Part shown: positions 45,436 to 54,562 of the stretch, piece by piece
Position numbering within the stretch: the first letter of the stretch is position 1
Layout of the letters: every line of letters starts with the position of its first letter
DNA from: Candidatus Paraluminiphilus aquimaris
GTDB taxonomy: Bacteria; Pseudomonadota; Gammaproteobacteria; Pseudomonadales; Halieaceae
Direction of reading: 5' to 3'
Assembly: GCF_026230195.1 (NCBI RefSeq)
Contig: NZ_CP036501.1
Location: 1,054,001 to 1,118,000 of the forward strand
Length of the DNA stretch: 64,000 nucleotides
Notes under the pieces: model-generated
Told to the model about the DNA's origin: nothing
The model's input: only the letters and a program-made list of their open reading frames with translations
Databases searched by the model: none
Program-made: the position numbers and the translations under genes

Positions 45436-46752
45436 TCAGAGTGTGCTGCCCTTGGTTTCCTCCAAGTGAGATAGTGACCAGAGCGTCAGCAGGGCGGCAA
45501 TCGCGATGTATACCGATACGTAGAAGATTCCGAAACTATCCCAAAGCAGAACGGCAATCGTCGGAGCCAAAGCCCCGCCGATAATGGCACCGAGTTGGTA
45601 CCCGAGTGAGGCTCCTGAGTAGCGCACTTCAGTGCTGAATAGCTCCGTAAAATACGCCGCTTGCGGTCCGTACTGCATGCCGAGGAACAAGAGCCCAACA
45701 GTAATAGCTAAACAAATGAACAGCGGGTTACCCGTGTCAATCAGCGGGAACAAGGCAAAGCCCCAAGCGCCAGTAAGGATGGCGCCCCAACGATAGACAT
45801 TTTTCCTGCCTATCCTGTCTGACAAGCCCGAGAAGTAGAATTGCGTCGGCACCATAATGGCGGCCGCCACGAGGACCGCAGTCAGCATCAAGTCTTTAGA
45901 CAGCATTAGGTTGGGCGATTGCATCCCGTAAGAAATAACGAAAGCGATAAGAATATAAAACGTTACCTGTACGGAGAGAAACGCGCCGGCTGCCAACATA
46001 ATGCGCTTTGGATATTTTCTAATGGCTTCAATAACGGGCGAGCGCTTAACGGTCTCAACCGGCTTGTCCGTTGCTGACTGTGCATTGCTGAGAGATTGAA
46101 ACGCCTGGGTGTCCTCGATTTTGAGTTGTATGTACATCGAGATACCGATCAGCACGATGCTGGCAATAAAGGGAAGTCGCCAACCCCAATCCATGAACGC
46201 CTCGTCACTCATTGAGCTGCTGACGCCAATAAAGGCTAGGTTTGCCAGTACGACGCCGAGGGGCGCACCCGCTTGGGCATAGGCCCCGTACCACCCGCGC
46301 TGATCTGCCGGCGCACTCTCCGTGACTAACAACATGGCGCCACCCCACTGGCCACCAATCGCTAACCCTTGAACAAATCGCAGCAGCACAAGCAGTATTG
46401 GTGCAGCGACACCTATCGATGCATACGTGGGTAAAAAGCCGATGAGTGTGGTGGTAACGCCCATCATCATCAGGGCGACCACGAGTGTCCGCTTGCGACC
46501 AATACGATCACCGAAATGCCCAAAGACGACGCCACCAAGCGGGCGGGCTAAAAAGCCAACGGCGAGGGAACTGAAGCTAATTAGCAGCGCTGTCGTGGGA
46601 TCTTCCTGCGGGAAAAATGCTATTGGGAAAATGACCGCCGCTGCGGTGGCGTAGAGAAAGAAGTCGTACCACTCGATGCTCGTCCCTGCGAGCGAAGTCA
46701 ATGCGACCCGCCGCATGTTTTGCTGCTGATCCTGCCCTGTTGTGTCACTCAT
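45436..46752 (-). CDS. MFS transporter, metabolite:H+ symporter (MHS) type
   Basis: Inner-membrane carrier of 438 residues with twelve predicted helices. MHS features are SLAGTSIEWYDFFLYATAAA at the start, RPLGGVVFGHFGDRIGRKRTL in the first loop (split), and LRFVQGLAIGGQWGGAMLLVTE. The second-half FSGLSDRIGRKNVYRWG also fits. The family includes ProP and shikimate/dicarboxylate permeases. Its place divergent from betB (226 nt) suggests a compatible-solute or related substrate, which remains inference. It is convergent with the CoA-binding gene; a 6-bp hairpin (AACGGG/CCCGTT, 45381-45403) lies at that gene's stop. Confidence 0.9.
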   Translation of the reverse strand: MSDTTGQDQQQNMRRVALTSLAGTSIEWYDFFLYATAAAVIFPIAFFPQEDPTTALLISFSSLAVGFLARPLGGVVFGHFGDRIGRKRTLVVALMMMGVTTTLIGFLPTYASIGVAAPILLVLLRFVQGLAIGGQWGGAMLLVTESAPADQRGWYGAYAQAGAPLGVVLANLAFIGVSSSMSDEAFMDWGWRLPFIASIVLIGISMYIQLKIEDTQAFQSLSNAQSATDKPVETVKRSPVIEAIRKYPKRIMLAAGAFLSVQVTFYILIAFVISYGMQSPNLMLSKDLMLTAVLVAAAIMVPTQFYFSGLSDRIGRKNVYRWGAILTGAWGFALFPLIDTGNPLFICLAITVGLLFLGMQYGPQAAYFTELFSTEVRYSGASLGYQLGAIIGGALAPTIAVLLWDSFGIFYVSVYIAIAALLTLWSLSHLEETKGSTL

Positions 46753-46978
46753 TGTTATATCTCTTAGTCTTGGCTTTTATTGTTAGTTCGATGATTGCTG
46801 AGCCATCAGCCTTCATCTAATAGCGAGATCGCGCGCGGGTCAATGGGTGGCGGGTGGGTTCAGAGCCTACTCAGGCTGCGGCAAAGGTGCATAAAGAGCG
46901 TATTAACTGCTCGGCTGAGGGCGATGACTGTGCAATCATTGTGCGACGAACCCATCAATAATAAGTGACAGTCACGCC

Positions 46979-48484
46979 ATGGACGTACCAGCAACCGCGC
47001 CCTTTTATGACAAAACCAGCACCTTGGGACCACAACGCAGCTTCATCAACGGGAGTTACGTTTCATCCTCGTCGGGACAGACATTTCAAACGCGTCACCC
47101 CGGTACGGGCCATGTGATCTGCGACGTAGAAACTGCGGATGATCGTCTCGTCGACGCAGCAGTGGCTTCGGCTAGTGCGGCGTTTGCGGCGTGGTCCGCA
47201 ATGCCCGTTGCCGAACGCGGCGCCATTTTGCGACGCGCGGCGGCGCTGCTGCGAGATCGAAATCAGGAGCTCGCGGAACTCGAGACGCTCGATACGGGGA
47301 AAGCGATTCAAGAGACAAGTGTTGTCGATATCATTAGCGGCGTTGAGGTGCTCGAATACTATGCGGGGGTTACGCAGAGCCTCGGTGGCTCGCACGTTGA
47401 CCTACCACCCGAGGCCTTCGCCATTATGCGGCGAGAGCCGCTTGGCGTATGCGCCGCCATTGGTGCGTGGAACTACCCAATACAAATTGCGCTCTGGAAG
47501 TCGGCACCGGCGCTCGCTTGCGGTAATACGATGGTCTTTAAGCCCTCGGAAATGACACCGTTGACCGCCCTGAAGCTCGCTGAAATCTACACCGAAGCGG
47601 GTATGCCGGATGGGGTGTTCAACGTCGTGCTCGGCAGTGGTGAGACCGGTTCGGCCTTGGTGCAGCATCCCGACGTAGCGAAAATATCGCTCACGGGCTC
47701 TGTGGCGACGGGGAAGCGCGTTGCCGCATTGGCCGCCGAATCCCTAAAAAAAGTGACGCTCGAATTGGGTGGCAAGTCACCCATTGTGGTGTTCGATGAC
47801 AGCGATATAGAGAGCGCTATTAACGCGGCTTTAGCGGGTAATTTTTATTCCACAGGTCAGGTTTGCTCCAACGGAACTCGGGTATTCGTTCATGACACTA
47901 TCTTCGATCGTTTCGTTGAAGAGGTCGTAGAGCGGACGACGCGTATCCGCGTGGGTGATCCCTTTGACCCCGAAGTCCAAATGGGACCCTTGGTGTCAAA
48001 ACAGCAACTTGAGAAGGTTGGCTCGTATCTCGAGCAAGCCAGCGCTTCAGACGATGTTGATATCCGCTGCGGCGGTGAGGTTCTCGCCACTGACGACCTT
48101 ACTGGCGGCTACTTCGTCTCACCTGCCGTTGTGGTGGCCGCGAGCGATGACCATGCCGTTGTCACTGAGGAGGTGTTCGGGCCACTGATGACGATTTTAA
48201 AATTCACCGATGAGTCAGAGGTGATCGACCGCGCAAATGCCACGCGCCTGGGACTCGCCGCTGCCGTATTCAGCCAGGACTTTTCGCGCGCTCATCGGGT
48301 TGCTAATAAGCTTCAAGCCGGAATTGTGTGGATTAACGAATACAACATCACCCCGGCAGAAATTCCGTTTGGTGGATACAAAGAATCAGGAATCGGCCGT
48401 GAAAACGGCCTACAAACTATTGAGCATTTCACACAGACCAAGACGATCTATGCCAATCTAGGAAAGGTTGAACCGACGTATTAG
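46979..48484 (+). CDS. betB: Betaine-aldehyde dehydrogenase
   Basis: NAD(P)-dependent dehydrogenase of 501 residues that oxidises betaine aldehyde to glycine betaine. Motifs: cofactor-binding IGAWNYPIQIALWKSAPAL near residue 161, GSVATGKRV near 240, LELGGKSPIVVFDD with the general-base Glu near 262 and the catalytic Cys296 in TGQVCSNGTRVFV. ITPAEIPFGGYKESGIGRENG, near 458, is split here. QVCSNGTR is the BetB-type active site. No betI regulator gene is adjacent. The betA gene follows after 129 nt. Confidence 0.92.
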   Translation: MDVPATAPFYDKTSTLGPQRSFINGSYVSSSSGQTFQTRHPGTGHVICDVETADDRLVDAAVASASAAFAAWSAMPVAERGAILRRAAALLRDRNQELAELETLDTGKAIQETSVVDIISGVEVLEYYAGVTQSLGGSHVDLPPEAFAIMRREPLGVCAAIGAWNYPIQIALWKSAPALACGNTMVFKPSEMTPLTALKLAEIYTEAGMPDGVFNVVLGSGETGSALVQHPDVAKISLTGSVATGKRVAALAAESLKKVTLELGGKSPIVVFDDSDIESAINAALAGNFYSTGQVCSNGTRVFVHDTIFDRFVEEVVERTTRIRVGDPFDPEVQMGPLVSKQQLEKVGSYLEQASASDDVDIRCGGEVLATDDLTGGYFVSPAVVVAASDDHAVVTEEVFGPLMTILKFTDESEVIDRANATRLGLAAAVFSQDFSRAHRVANKLQAGIVWINEYNITPAEIPFGGYKESGIGRENGLQTIEHFTQTKTIYANLGKVEPTY

Positions 48485-48613
48485 TGCATGACTCACGAAG
48501 CAAGTCGCTCAGTGTGAGAGGGTGCGTAAAATCCTGAGTTCGAGAAAGAAAACAGGCCACAGAAATCTGTGCTTGTAGAGAAAAACAGGGAATAAAAAGA
48601 AGAGATTTTCGCG

Positions 48614-50323
48614 GTGGCACAAACATACGATTACATTATTGTCGGCGGCGGATCAGCGGGCTGTGTTCTGGCAAATCGGCTCTCCGCGAACAGCGAAGTC
48701 TCGGTTTTATTGCTGGAAGCCGGTGGCAGTGGTCGGAGTATCTTTGTTGATATGCCCAGTGCGTTCGCGATTCCCATGGCGTCAAAAGAATTTAATTGGG
48801 GCTTTTTTAGCGAGCCCGAGCCCGGTCTTGACGGTCGCCCAATGGATGCCGCTCGCGGTCGCGGTCTGGGCGGATCATCTGCAATCAATGGCATGGTCTA
48901 TGTTCGTGGACACCCCGGTGATTTTGATGAGTGGGAGATGCTGGGAGCTGAGGGTTGGAACTACGCCAGCTGTCTTCCCTATTTTCAGCGTGCGGAGACG
49001 TGGATGCACGGTGGCGACGATTATCGGGGTGGCGACGGCCCGGTGGGAACCTGCAATGGCAATAACCGCAAAAATCCGCTTTATCAGGCTTTCGTCGATG
49101 CCGGCGAGGAGGCTGGGTATGGTCTAACCGATGACTACAATGGTTTCCGCCAAGAAGGGTTTGGCCCCATGCATATGACCGTCAAAGGTGGCATGCGGTC
49201 CTCGACCCGACGGGCCTATTTGGAGGCCGCGCGATCTCGCCCCAACCTCACCGTGATCACACGAGCTGAGGTCGAATGTGTCGGACTTGAAGCAGGCGTT
49301 GCAAGAACGGTCGCATACTGGCGCCACGGATCTCGTCAGGAGGTCGTAGCGAAACAGGAAATCATTTTAAGCGCAGGTAGTATTGGCTCACCCAGTATTT
49401 TGCAGCGCTCAGGTATTGGCCCACGCGATGTACTCGAGAAGGCAGACGTCTCCGTTATCCATGAGTTACCGGGGGTGGGTGCCAACCTGACCGATCACCT
49501 AGAGGTCTATTTTCAGTATCGTTGCAAGGCACCCATCACGCTCAACGGCGCGTTAGATCCTTTGTCAAAACTAAAAATCGGCGCACAGTGGCTCCTTACC
49601 AAAACGGGCCTCGGTGCCAGCAACCATTTTGAGTCTTGTGGCTTTATTCGAACACGCGCAGGCGTTGCATGGCCGGATATCCAGTATCATTTCTTACCCG
49701 GTGCTGTCCGCTATGACGGAAACGCCGCATTTGATGGTCACGGGTTCCAGGTCCATGTGGGTCCAAATAAACCCGAGAGCCGGGGCCATGTTCATATCCG
49801 CTCTCGCGATATACGGGAAGCCCCCGAGATTGTGTTCAATTACCTCGCCACCGAGAAGGATCGTGAAGATTGGCGTATTTGCCTTCGGCTCACCCGTGAA
49901 ATTCTGAATCAACCCGCTCTCGATGGTTTCAGAGGGGCTGAAATCCAGCCGGCAATCGATCTGTCTGATGACGAGGCTGTCGATGCCTGGGTGCGCGACA
50001 ACGTTGAGACCGCCTACCACCCGTCATGTAGTTGCCGCATGGGGGGGGCTGACGACGCCCTTGCCGTTGTCGACGCAAATTGTCGTGTTCGCGGGGTCAC
50101 AGGACTTCGGGTCGTTGATTCGTCTGTCTTTCCCAGCATTCCCAACGGAAACCTTAATGCCCCGACGATCATGGTCGCCGAGCGCGCTGCCGCGCTTATT
50201 CGAAATGAGACGATGCTGGCGTCTGACGCTAAACGTTGGCAGCCAACTGATTGGCAGTCCACCCAGCGCGAGGGGTCAGCTCAGCGGCCTCTGGATACAG
50301 ACATGTTGAGTGCTGCGCGTTGA
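48614..50323 (+). CDS. betA: Choline dehydrogenase
   Basis: FAD-dependent GMC oxidoreductase of 569 residues that oxidises choline to betaine aldehyde, probably at the inner membrane. The dinucleotide fold is [20 protein letters not shown] signature 1 is [18 protein letters not shown] and signature 2 is [16 protein letters not shown]. The catalytic His lies in [14 protein letters not shown] near residue 460, and the C-terminus has [13 protein letters not shown]. Extended stretches, such as [13 protein letters not shown] and [13 protein letters not shown], match BetA closely. The start is a GTG with AAGAAGAGA upstream. Its stop overlaps the next gene's ATG (TGATG). Confidence 0.94.
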   Translation: MAQTYDYIIVGGGSAGCVLANRLSANSEVSVLLLEAGGSGRSIFVDMPSAFAIPMASKEFNWGFFSEPEPGLDGRPMDAARGRGLGGSSAINGMVYVRGHPGDFDEWEMLGAEGWNYASCLPYFQRAETWMHGGDDYRGGDGPVGTCNGNNRKNPLYQAFVDAGEEAGYGLTDDYNGFRQEGFGPMHMTVKGGMRSSTRRAYLEAARSRPNLTVITRAEVECVGLEAGVARTVAYWRHGSRQEVVAKQEIILSAGSIGSPSILQRSGIGPRDVLEKADVSVIHELPGVGANLTDHLEVYFQYRCKAPITLNGALDPLSKLKIGAQWLLTKTGLGASNHFESCGFIRTRAGVAWPDIQYHFLPGAVRYDGNAAFDGHGFQVHVGPNKPESRGHVHIRSRDIREAPEIVFNYLATEKDREDWRICLRLTREILNQPALDGFRGAEIQPAIDLSDDEAVDAWVRDNVETAYHPSCSCRMGGADDALAVVDANCRVRGVTGLRVVDSSVFPSIPNGNLNAPTIMVAERAAALIRNETMLASDAKRWQPTDWQSTQREGSAQRPLDTDMLSAAR

Positions 50324-51441
50324 TGACCGTGCTGTCGATGGCCATGGCCATAGCACTCGCCACGACCGCCTATGTTGTTCTTCGGTGGCCGCGCTTTCGC
50401 TGCTTTGGTGACACGCCACTCCCGAGGGCCACATTTCTGGCCATACTGTTCACTTCAGGGCTCGACGTTGGACTCATCATGTTTCCCCTTATTGACTTTG
50501 AGACCTATGCCACCGGCGTGGACTATCAATTTGCCAGTCCCCTCGTCATCGAGTTTGGTTTTTGGGGCGGTTTAGTCTGGGGTTTTTATATACTCACGAC
50601 ATTGTATTTTTGCGCGTTGGAACCGCGCCTACAGCTATTTCAGCGACCTGCTGTGAAGTTCGTGCATAACCTCGTAGTGATTGCGACCTGCGCATTTACC
50701 GCCTACTTGTTCCTCGCGTATTTACCCTCTTATTTGCCCGGTATCAGCCAGGCGGTTACCTATTCGCTGGTTGTGCTCGTCGTGGGTTTAGCCGTTCTCT
50801 CAAGTACCCGGCTGACTGTCCTCAAATACTTAAGCGTTGGCTCGACGCTGTTGTTTTTGTGTCTCATCGGCGTGGTCTGGTTGGCGTCCGGTGTGGGACT
50901 TCGTCAGGCATGGAGTGAGCTCGCAGGGCTCAGTGCCTACGGACAACACCTCGGTCGTTTCCTTACGCCAATAAACGATTACCACGGTTTTTATCTCAGC
51001 TGGTGGTTTGCCTGGTCAATCATGATCGGACAGTTCGTTGCGCGATTTACGAATGGCATCGAGGCGTGGAAACTGGCGCTGGCGGTTCTGATCATCCCGT
51101 CTATCCCCATCGCGCTATGGTTTAGTGTGCTGTTTGGGCTATTCAAAATCGGGCAGCCGATGGCTACGGGCCTTAATTTAATGATGATGGGCGTAGGTGT
51201 TCTTTTCGTTATTAACTCGCTCGATTCGCTGACTCGACTTTATGCACAGAACCTCGATTGGACGGCAGAACGCTTAGGCTTTAAGACCTACATGCTGGCT
51301 CATATGACCTTACTTCTGGGCTTGGTTGCGTTGTATCAATTCACACCGCTTAAAATCGAATGGATTGGAATGATCGTTATCGCACTCTATGCGGTAGTTT
51401 ATGTATTGATCCTCCGACATCGTGCGCTACTGAGTGTCTGA
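50323..51441 (+). CDS. Short BCCT-like membrane protein coupled to betA
   Basis: A 372-residue multi-span protein that overlaps betA by one base. It is not a standard family member, but its core follows BCCT carriers. GLDVGLIMFPLIDFETY corresponds to the BCCT GxGxGL-xxxxxEPxxxY segment, and the following GFWGGLVWGFYI to the HWGxxxW helix. GFYLSWWFAWSIMIGQFVAR corresponds to the YWxWWxxWxPFVGxFIAR signature, and VINSLDSLTRLY to the TSxDSxxxxx helix. Relative to about 500-residue BCCT proteins it lacks the first two helices and a C-terminal part. It could be a divergent choline or betaine carrier, or a sensor or subunit derived from one. The alignment was made by eye. Confidence 0.6.
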   Translation: MTVLSMAMAIALATTAYVVLRWPRFRCFGDTPLPRATFLAILFTSGLDVGLIMFPLIDFETYATGVDYQFASPLVIEFGFWGGLVWGFYILTTLYFCALEPRLQLFQRPAVKFVHNLVVIATCAFTAYLFLAYLPSYLPGISQAVTYSLVVLVVGLAVLSSTRLTVLKYLSVGSTLLFLCLIGVVWLASGVGLRQAWSELAGLSAYGQHLGRFLTPINDYHGFYLSWWFAWSIMIGQFVARFTNGIEAWKLALAVLIIPSIPIALWFSVLFGLFKIGQPMATGLNLMMMGVGVLFVINSLDSLTRLYAQNLDWTAERLGFKTYMLAHMTLLLGLVALYQFTPLKIEWIGMIVIALYAVVYVLILRHRALLSV

Positions 51442-51457
51442 GACAGGTGTCGGGTTG

Positions 51458-52816
51458 TCAGTGTAGCCTCGCGCCTTGACGTTTGAGCTCTGTTTGAAGG
51501 GCAGAGACTGAAAGGCCTTCAAAACTATCGTTGTGCTTTACGGACAACGCTGCGGCGGTTCCAGCCGCCTGCCCGGTTACAGCACAACACATCATATTGC
51601 GTGTGGCGGCATGGCTTACCTTGTCGCCTCCGGTAATGCGCCCTGCACAGATCAGGTTTTTTACACCTTTTGGCAATAGGGTTCGGTAGGGGAGGTGGAA
51701 GTACCGTCCCGTAGTGGGGAGGATTAAAATCCCGTAACCGTCTATAAACTCAGGGAAAATACCCACGGACTCTTCAAAGCGCGCTTGCTCGCGCACGTCT
51801 AGCTCGGTCATGTTGTATGCGGCATCGATCTTGCGCGTGTCACGAATGCCCAGCGTCATGCCAAAGTTTCGCAATTTCGCGTTCTCACAGCCGGGTTGAA
51901 AGGCCTTAAGCGCATCCACCGCCATCATCGCTTGGCGCCGCCCCTCCATTTCGCCGCGTGTCAGGTCATTAGGATCAGTCCCGTCATACCCGAGAAGGTG
52001 CACGAGGTTCATGTATGTCAGGTCGCCTGTGTCATACAGTGCGCCCCATGTGCCTGAAATGGTATCGAGGCTTTTAGGGATCAAACCCTCGTTGCGTGCT
52101 CGCTCGAACGGTTTTCTCAGAAAAGGCGAGAACATGTCGTCTTCTTTGCCTGTCGTTTCGATCGTCCACTGGCCGTATGCCCAATCGGCATAAGTATGAG
52201 GCTCCGCTTTGACGTGTTCGATAAATCGCTGCTTTTCAACGCCGGTGAGGGAGAACATTACGGAGGCACCAATCATCTCCTCTTTGGGTTGCTTGATCGT
52301 TAGCGCGCCCGCTCGGTGAGCGACATCCGCATCACCCGTAGCGTCGACAACCCGTGAGGCCATAATCGCCTCACGACCGGCTTTGCTCTCAACGATTGCA
52401 CCCGTGATGCAATCGCCCTCCATAACCGGCGCAACAAAGAGGCGATGGAGCATGGGTGTTATGCCTGCCTCAAGCACGAGGTCGTCTGCTACTGCCTTAA
52501 ATGCCTCGCCGTCAATGGCATGGCTTTTCGACTGTGGCTCGGCCACCGATGCGCCAGCGGCTTTGGCCCGCTCTTCAAATTCAACACCAATTCCCTCGCT
52601 GTCGATCGTGGCATCGTGACGATACCAAGCAAAGCCCTCGACCCCCACGGCGGTGATGTTGCCCCCAAAGCAACCAAAGCGCTCCAGGAGGGTAACTTGC
52701 ACACCTGTTCTTGCGGCCGCGATAGCGGCGGCTAGACCTGCGGGGCCGCTGCCAATAACCAGTACGTCGGTTACGTGGACGACATCAATTTCCCGTGCAG
52801 GTTCTGTAATTTTCAT
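51458..52816 (-). CDS. FAD-dependent oxidoreductase (FAD_oxidored family)
   Basis: Flavoprotein of 452 residues. The N-terminal FAD-binding fold is VTDVLVIGSGPAGLAAAIAAAR with an Arg and Glu at the strand-2 end (LLERFGCFGGN). DATGDADVAHRAGA near residue 210 and the C-terminal GYGILILPTTGRYFHLPYRTL followed by CAGRITGGDKVSHAATR are typical of pfam12831-type enzymes. The substrate is unknown. The start at 52816 is preceded by GAGAGCG; a longer frame to 52966 lacks similarity. It points against its neighbours, convergent with the BCCT-like gene and divergent from the full-length BCCT gene. A role in betaine or choline derivative metabolism is only contextual. Confidence 0.85.
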   Translation of the reverse strand: MKITEPAREIDVVHVTDVLVIGSGPAGLAAAIAAARTGVQVTLLERFGCFGGNITAVGVEGFAWYRHDATIDSEGIGVEFEERAKAAGASVAEPQSKSHAIDGEAFKAVADDLVLEAGITPMLHRLFVAPVMEGDCITGAIVESKAGREAIMASRVVDATGDADVAHRAGALTIKQPKEEMIGASVMFSLTGVEKQRFIEHVKAEPHTYADWAYGQWTIETTGKEDDMFSPFLRKPFERARNEGLIPKSLDTISGTWGALYDTGDLTYMNLVHLLGYDGTDPNDLTRGEMEGRRQAMMAVDALKAFQPGCENAKLRNFGMTLGIRDTRKIDAAYNMTELDVREQARFEESVGIFPEFIDGYGILILPTTGRYFHLPYRTLLPKGVKNLICAGRITGGDKVSHAATRNMMCCAVTGQAAGTAAALSVKHNDSFEGLSVSALQTELKRQGARLH

Positions 52817-52926
52817 AATTCGCTCTCGGGCAAAATAAAGGTGCGGCCCATCCTTCAAAACGCATCTGGATGGCACAGCCAGGCCATAATTATTGAGAAT
52901 ACATTTTTTAAAAGGGCCTTTATCTA

Positions 52927-52959
52927 ACACCCCGGCGTGATGCGCCGGGCCAGGGGTGT
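52927..52959. promoter_or_regulatory. Two alternative GC-rich hairpins between divergent genes
   Basis: CCCGGCG (52931-52937) and CGCCGGG (52943-52949) form a perfect 7-bp stem with a 5-nt loop. The outer ACACCCC (52927-52933) can instead pair with GGGGTGT (52953-52959); the two stems share bases, so they are mutually exclusive. The element lies in the 225-nt region between the FAD oxidoreductase and BCCT starts. It may be an attenuator or operator. Confidence 0.4.
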
Positions 52960-53041
52960 CAGCCAAAAACGGGTCGACAGATCTTATTTCTAAAATACGT
53001 TACCCTCTTTGCACTCTATAAAAAAAAACTGGGATGTTGCT

Positions 53042-54541
53042 ATGGCGCCGGCGGTAGATCGCGTTAATTTTGTTCTAACCCTCTTTGTAATGTTGGGGCT
53101 TGCGGTTCCGCTGTTGTTATTTCCCGAGGCTAGCTCGCTGGCGCTGCAGACCTCTTACGATTGGATCGCCGAGACCTTCGGGTGGCTTTACATCCTGACG
53201 GCTATATCGGCTTTTGGTTCGGTGATTTTCATCGCATTTGGGCCCTACGCGAAAGTCACATTAGGCAAAGAGGCGCCCGAATTCAGCACGGCAAGCTGGG
53301 GTGCCATGCTGTTTGCCGCCGGTATTGGCGCAGGGATGATGTATTGGTCCGCCATAGAGTGGTCTTTTTATGTCGACGCCCCACCCTTTGGTGCGGCGCC
53401 AAGATCAGCGGAGGCGTACGTATGGGCCTCGTCGTTTGGGCTTCATCACTGGGGAATAGTGGCTTGGTCCTTCTACTGTCTACCGACCCTTGCCATCGCT
53501 TATCCTTTCTACGCGCGAGGTGTTCCTAAGCTTAAGTACAGCATTTCCGCATCTCACTTCATAAAGGGTGGGGAGTCCTCCATCGGCGCGCGGTTAATGG
53601 ATAGCTTTTTCATGATTGCGCTAGTGGGCGGCATTGGCAGTTCGTTGGGCTTTTCAACGCCACTTATTGCCGCGTTACTCTCGCGACTCACGGGTATACC
53701 GACAAGTTTCGGTATGGAGCTTGCGGTCGTAGCTGTCTGCGTTGCCATGTTTGGCACCAGCGTTTGGCTCGGGCTTACCCGGGGTATTAAGCGCCTGAGT
53801 GATTTCAATATGGTGCTTGGGTTTGTGTTGCTTGCGGCGGTTTTACTCGCAAGTGATACGGTCTTCTTACTTCGAATGGCCATTAATTCGATAGGGCACA
53901 CGCTGCAGAACACGGTTGGCATGATGTTCTGGACCGACCCGATCAATAACACCGGGTTTATTGAAGATTGGACGATATTCTATTGGGCGTGGTGGCTCGC
54001 TTACGGCCCATTTATCGGGATTTTTGTAACCCGTATCTCAAAAGGGCGGACATTACGTGAAGTCGTGCTCGGTATGCTGGGAATGGGTTCGCTCGGTGTG
54101 TGGTTGTTTTATCTGATTGTCGGTAACCATAGTTTGGGTCTTCAGCTAAGGGGTGAGGTTGATGTGCTGGCGGTCCTCGCTGAGTCTGGCGGCAACCAGG
54201 CAATTATTGCAGGTCTTGACGCCTTGCCGTTTGCAGCTGTCTTCGTTGTAGCCTTTATTCTTCTCACCAGTATCTTCACCGCGACGAGTTACGACAGCGC
54301 ATCCTATGTGCTTGCGGCCAGTGCATCGAAGTCAATGAAACCGTCGGAAGATCCTCCCCGGTGGCACCGCGTTTTTTGGGCGGTGGCGATTGCGATATTA
54401 CCCATAGCCCTAATGTATGCAGGTGGGCTCAAGGAGGCGCAGACGGTTGTGTTGGTGGTATCTCTTCCTCTCGTGTTCACGTTTTGGCTCTCTGGTATCT
54501 CGCTATTGCGATCACTGAAAGAAGATGCGCCTGAAGGCTGA
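53042..54541 (+). CDS. BCCT-family betaine/choline/carnitine transporter
   Basis: Secondary transporter of 499 residues with about twelve helices. Hallmarks are GIGAGMMYWSAIEWSFYVD near residue 100, LHHWGIVAWSFYCLPTLAIAY (split), the signature FYWAWWLAYGPFIGIFVTRIS near 310 with GRTLREVVLG, and TSIFTATSYDSASYVLA near 415. The family imports glycine betaine, choline, carnitine or DMSP; the sequence does not show which. The ATG at 53042 is used because the upstream TTG extension has no support. It is close to betAB and to a DmdA-like gene further away, and it is followed 21 nt later by an esterase gene. Confidence 0.93.
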   Translation: MAPAVDRVNFVLTLFVMLGLAVPLLLFPEASSLALQTSYDWIAETFGWLYILTAISAFGSVIFIAFGPYAKVTLGKEAPEFSTASWGAMLFAAGIGAGMMYWSAIEWSFYVDAPPFGAAPRSAEAYVWASSFGLHHWGIVAWSFYCLPTLAIAYPFYARGVPKLKYSISASHFIKGGESSIGARLMDSFFMIALVGGIGSSLGFSTPLIAALLSRLTGIPTSFGMELAVVAVCVAMFGTSVWLGLTRGIKRLSDFNMVLGFVLLAAVLLASDTVFLLRMAINSIGHTLQNTVGMMFWTDPINNTGFIEDWTIFYWAWWLAYGPFIGIFVTRISKGRTLREVVLGMLGMGSLGVWLFYLIVGNHSLGLQLRGEVDVLAVLAESGGNQAIIAGLDALPFAAVFVVAFILLTSIFTATSYDSASYVLAASASKSMKPSEDPPRWHRVFWAVAIAILPIALMYAGGLKEAQTVVLVVSLPLVFTFWLSGISLLRSLKEDAPEG

Positions 54542-54562
54542 GAGCTCGAGGACTTCGGAGTA

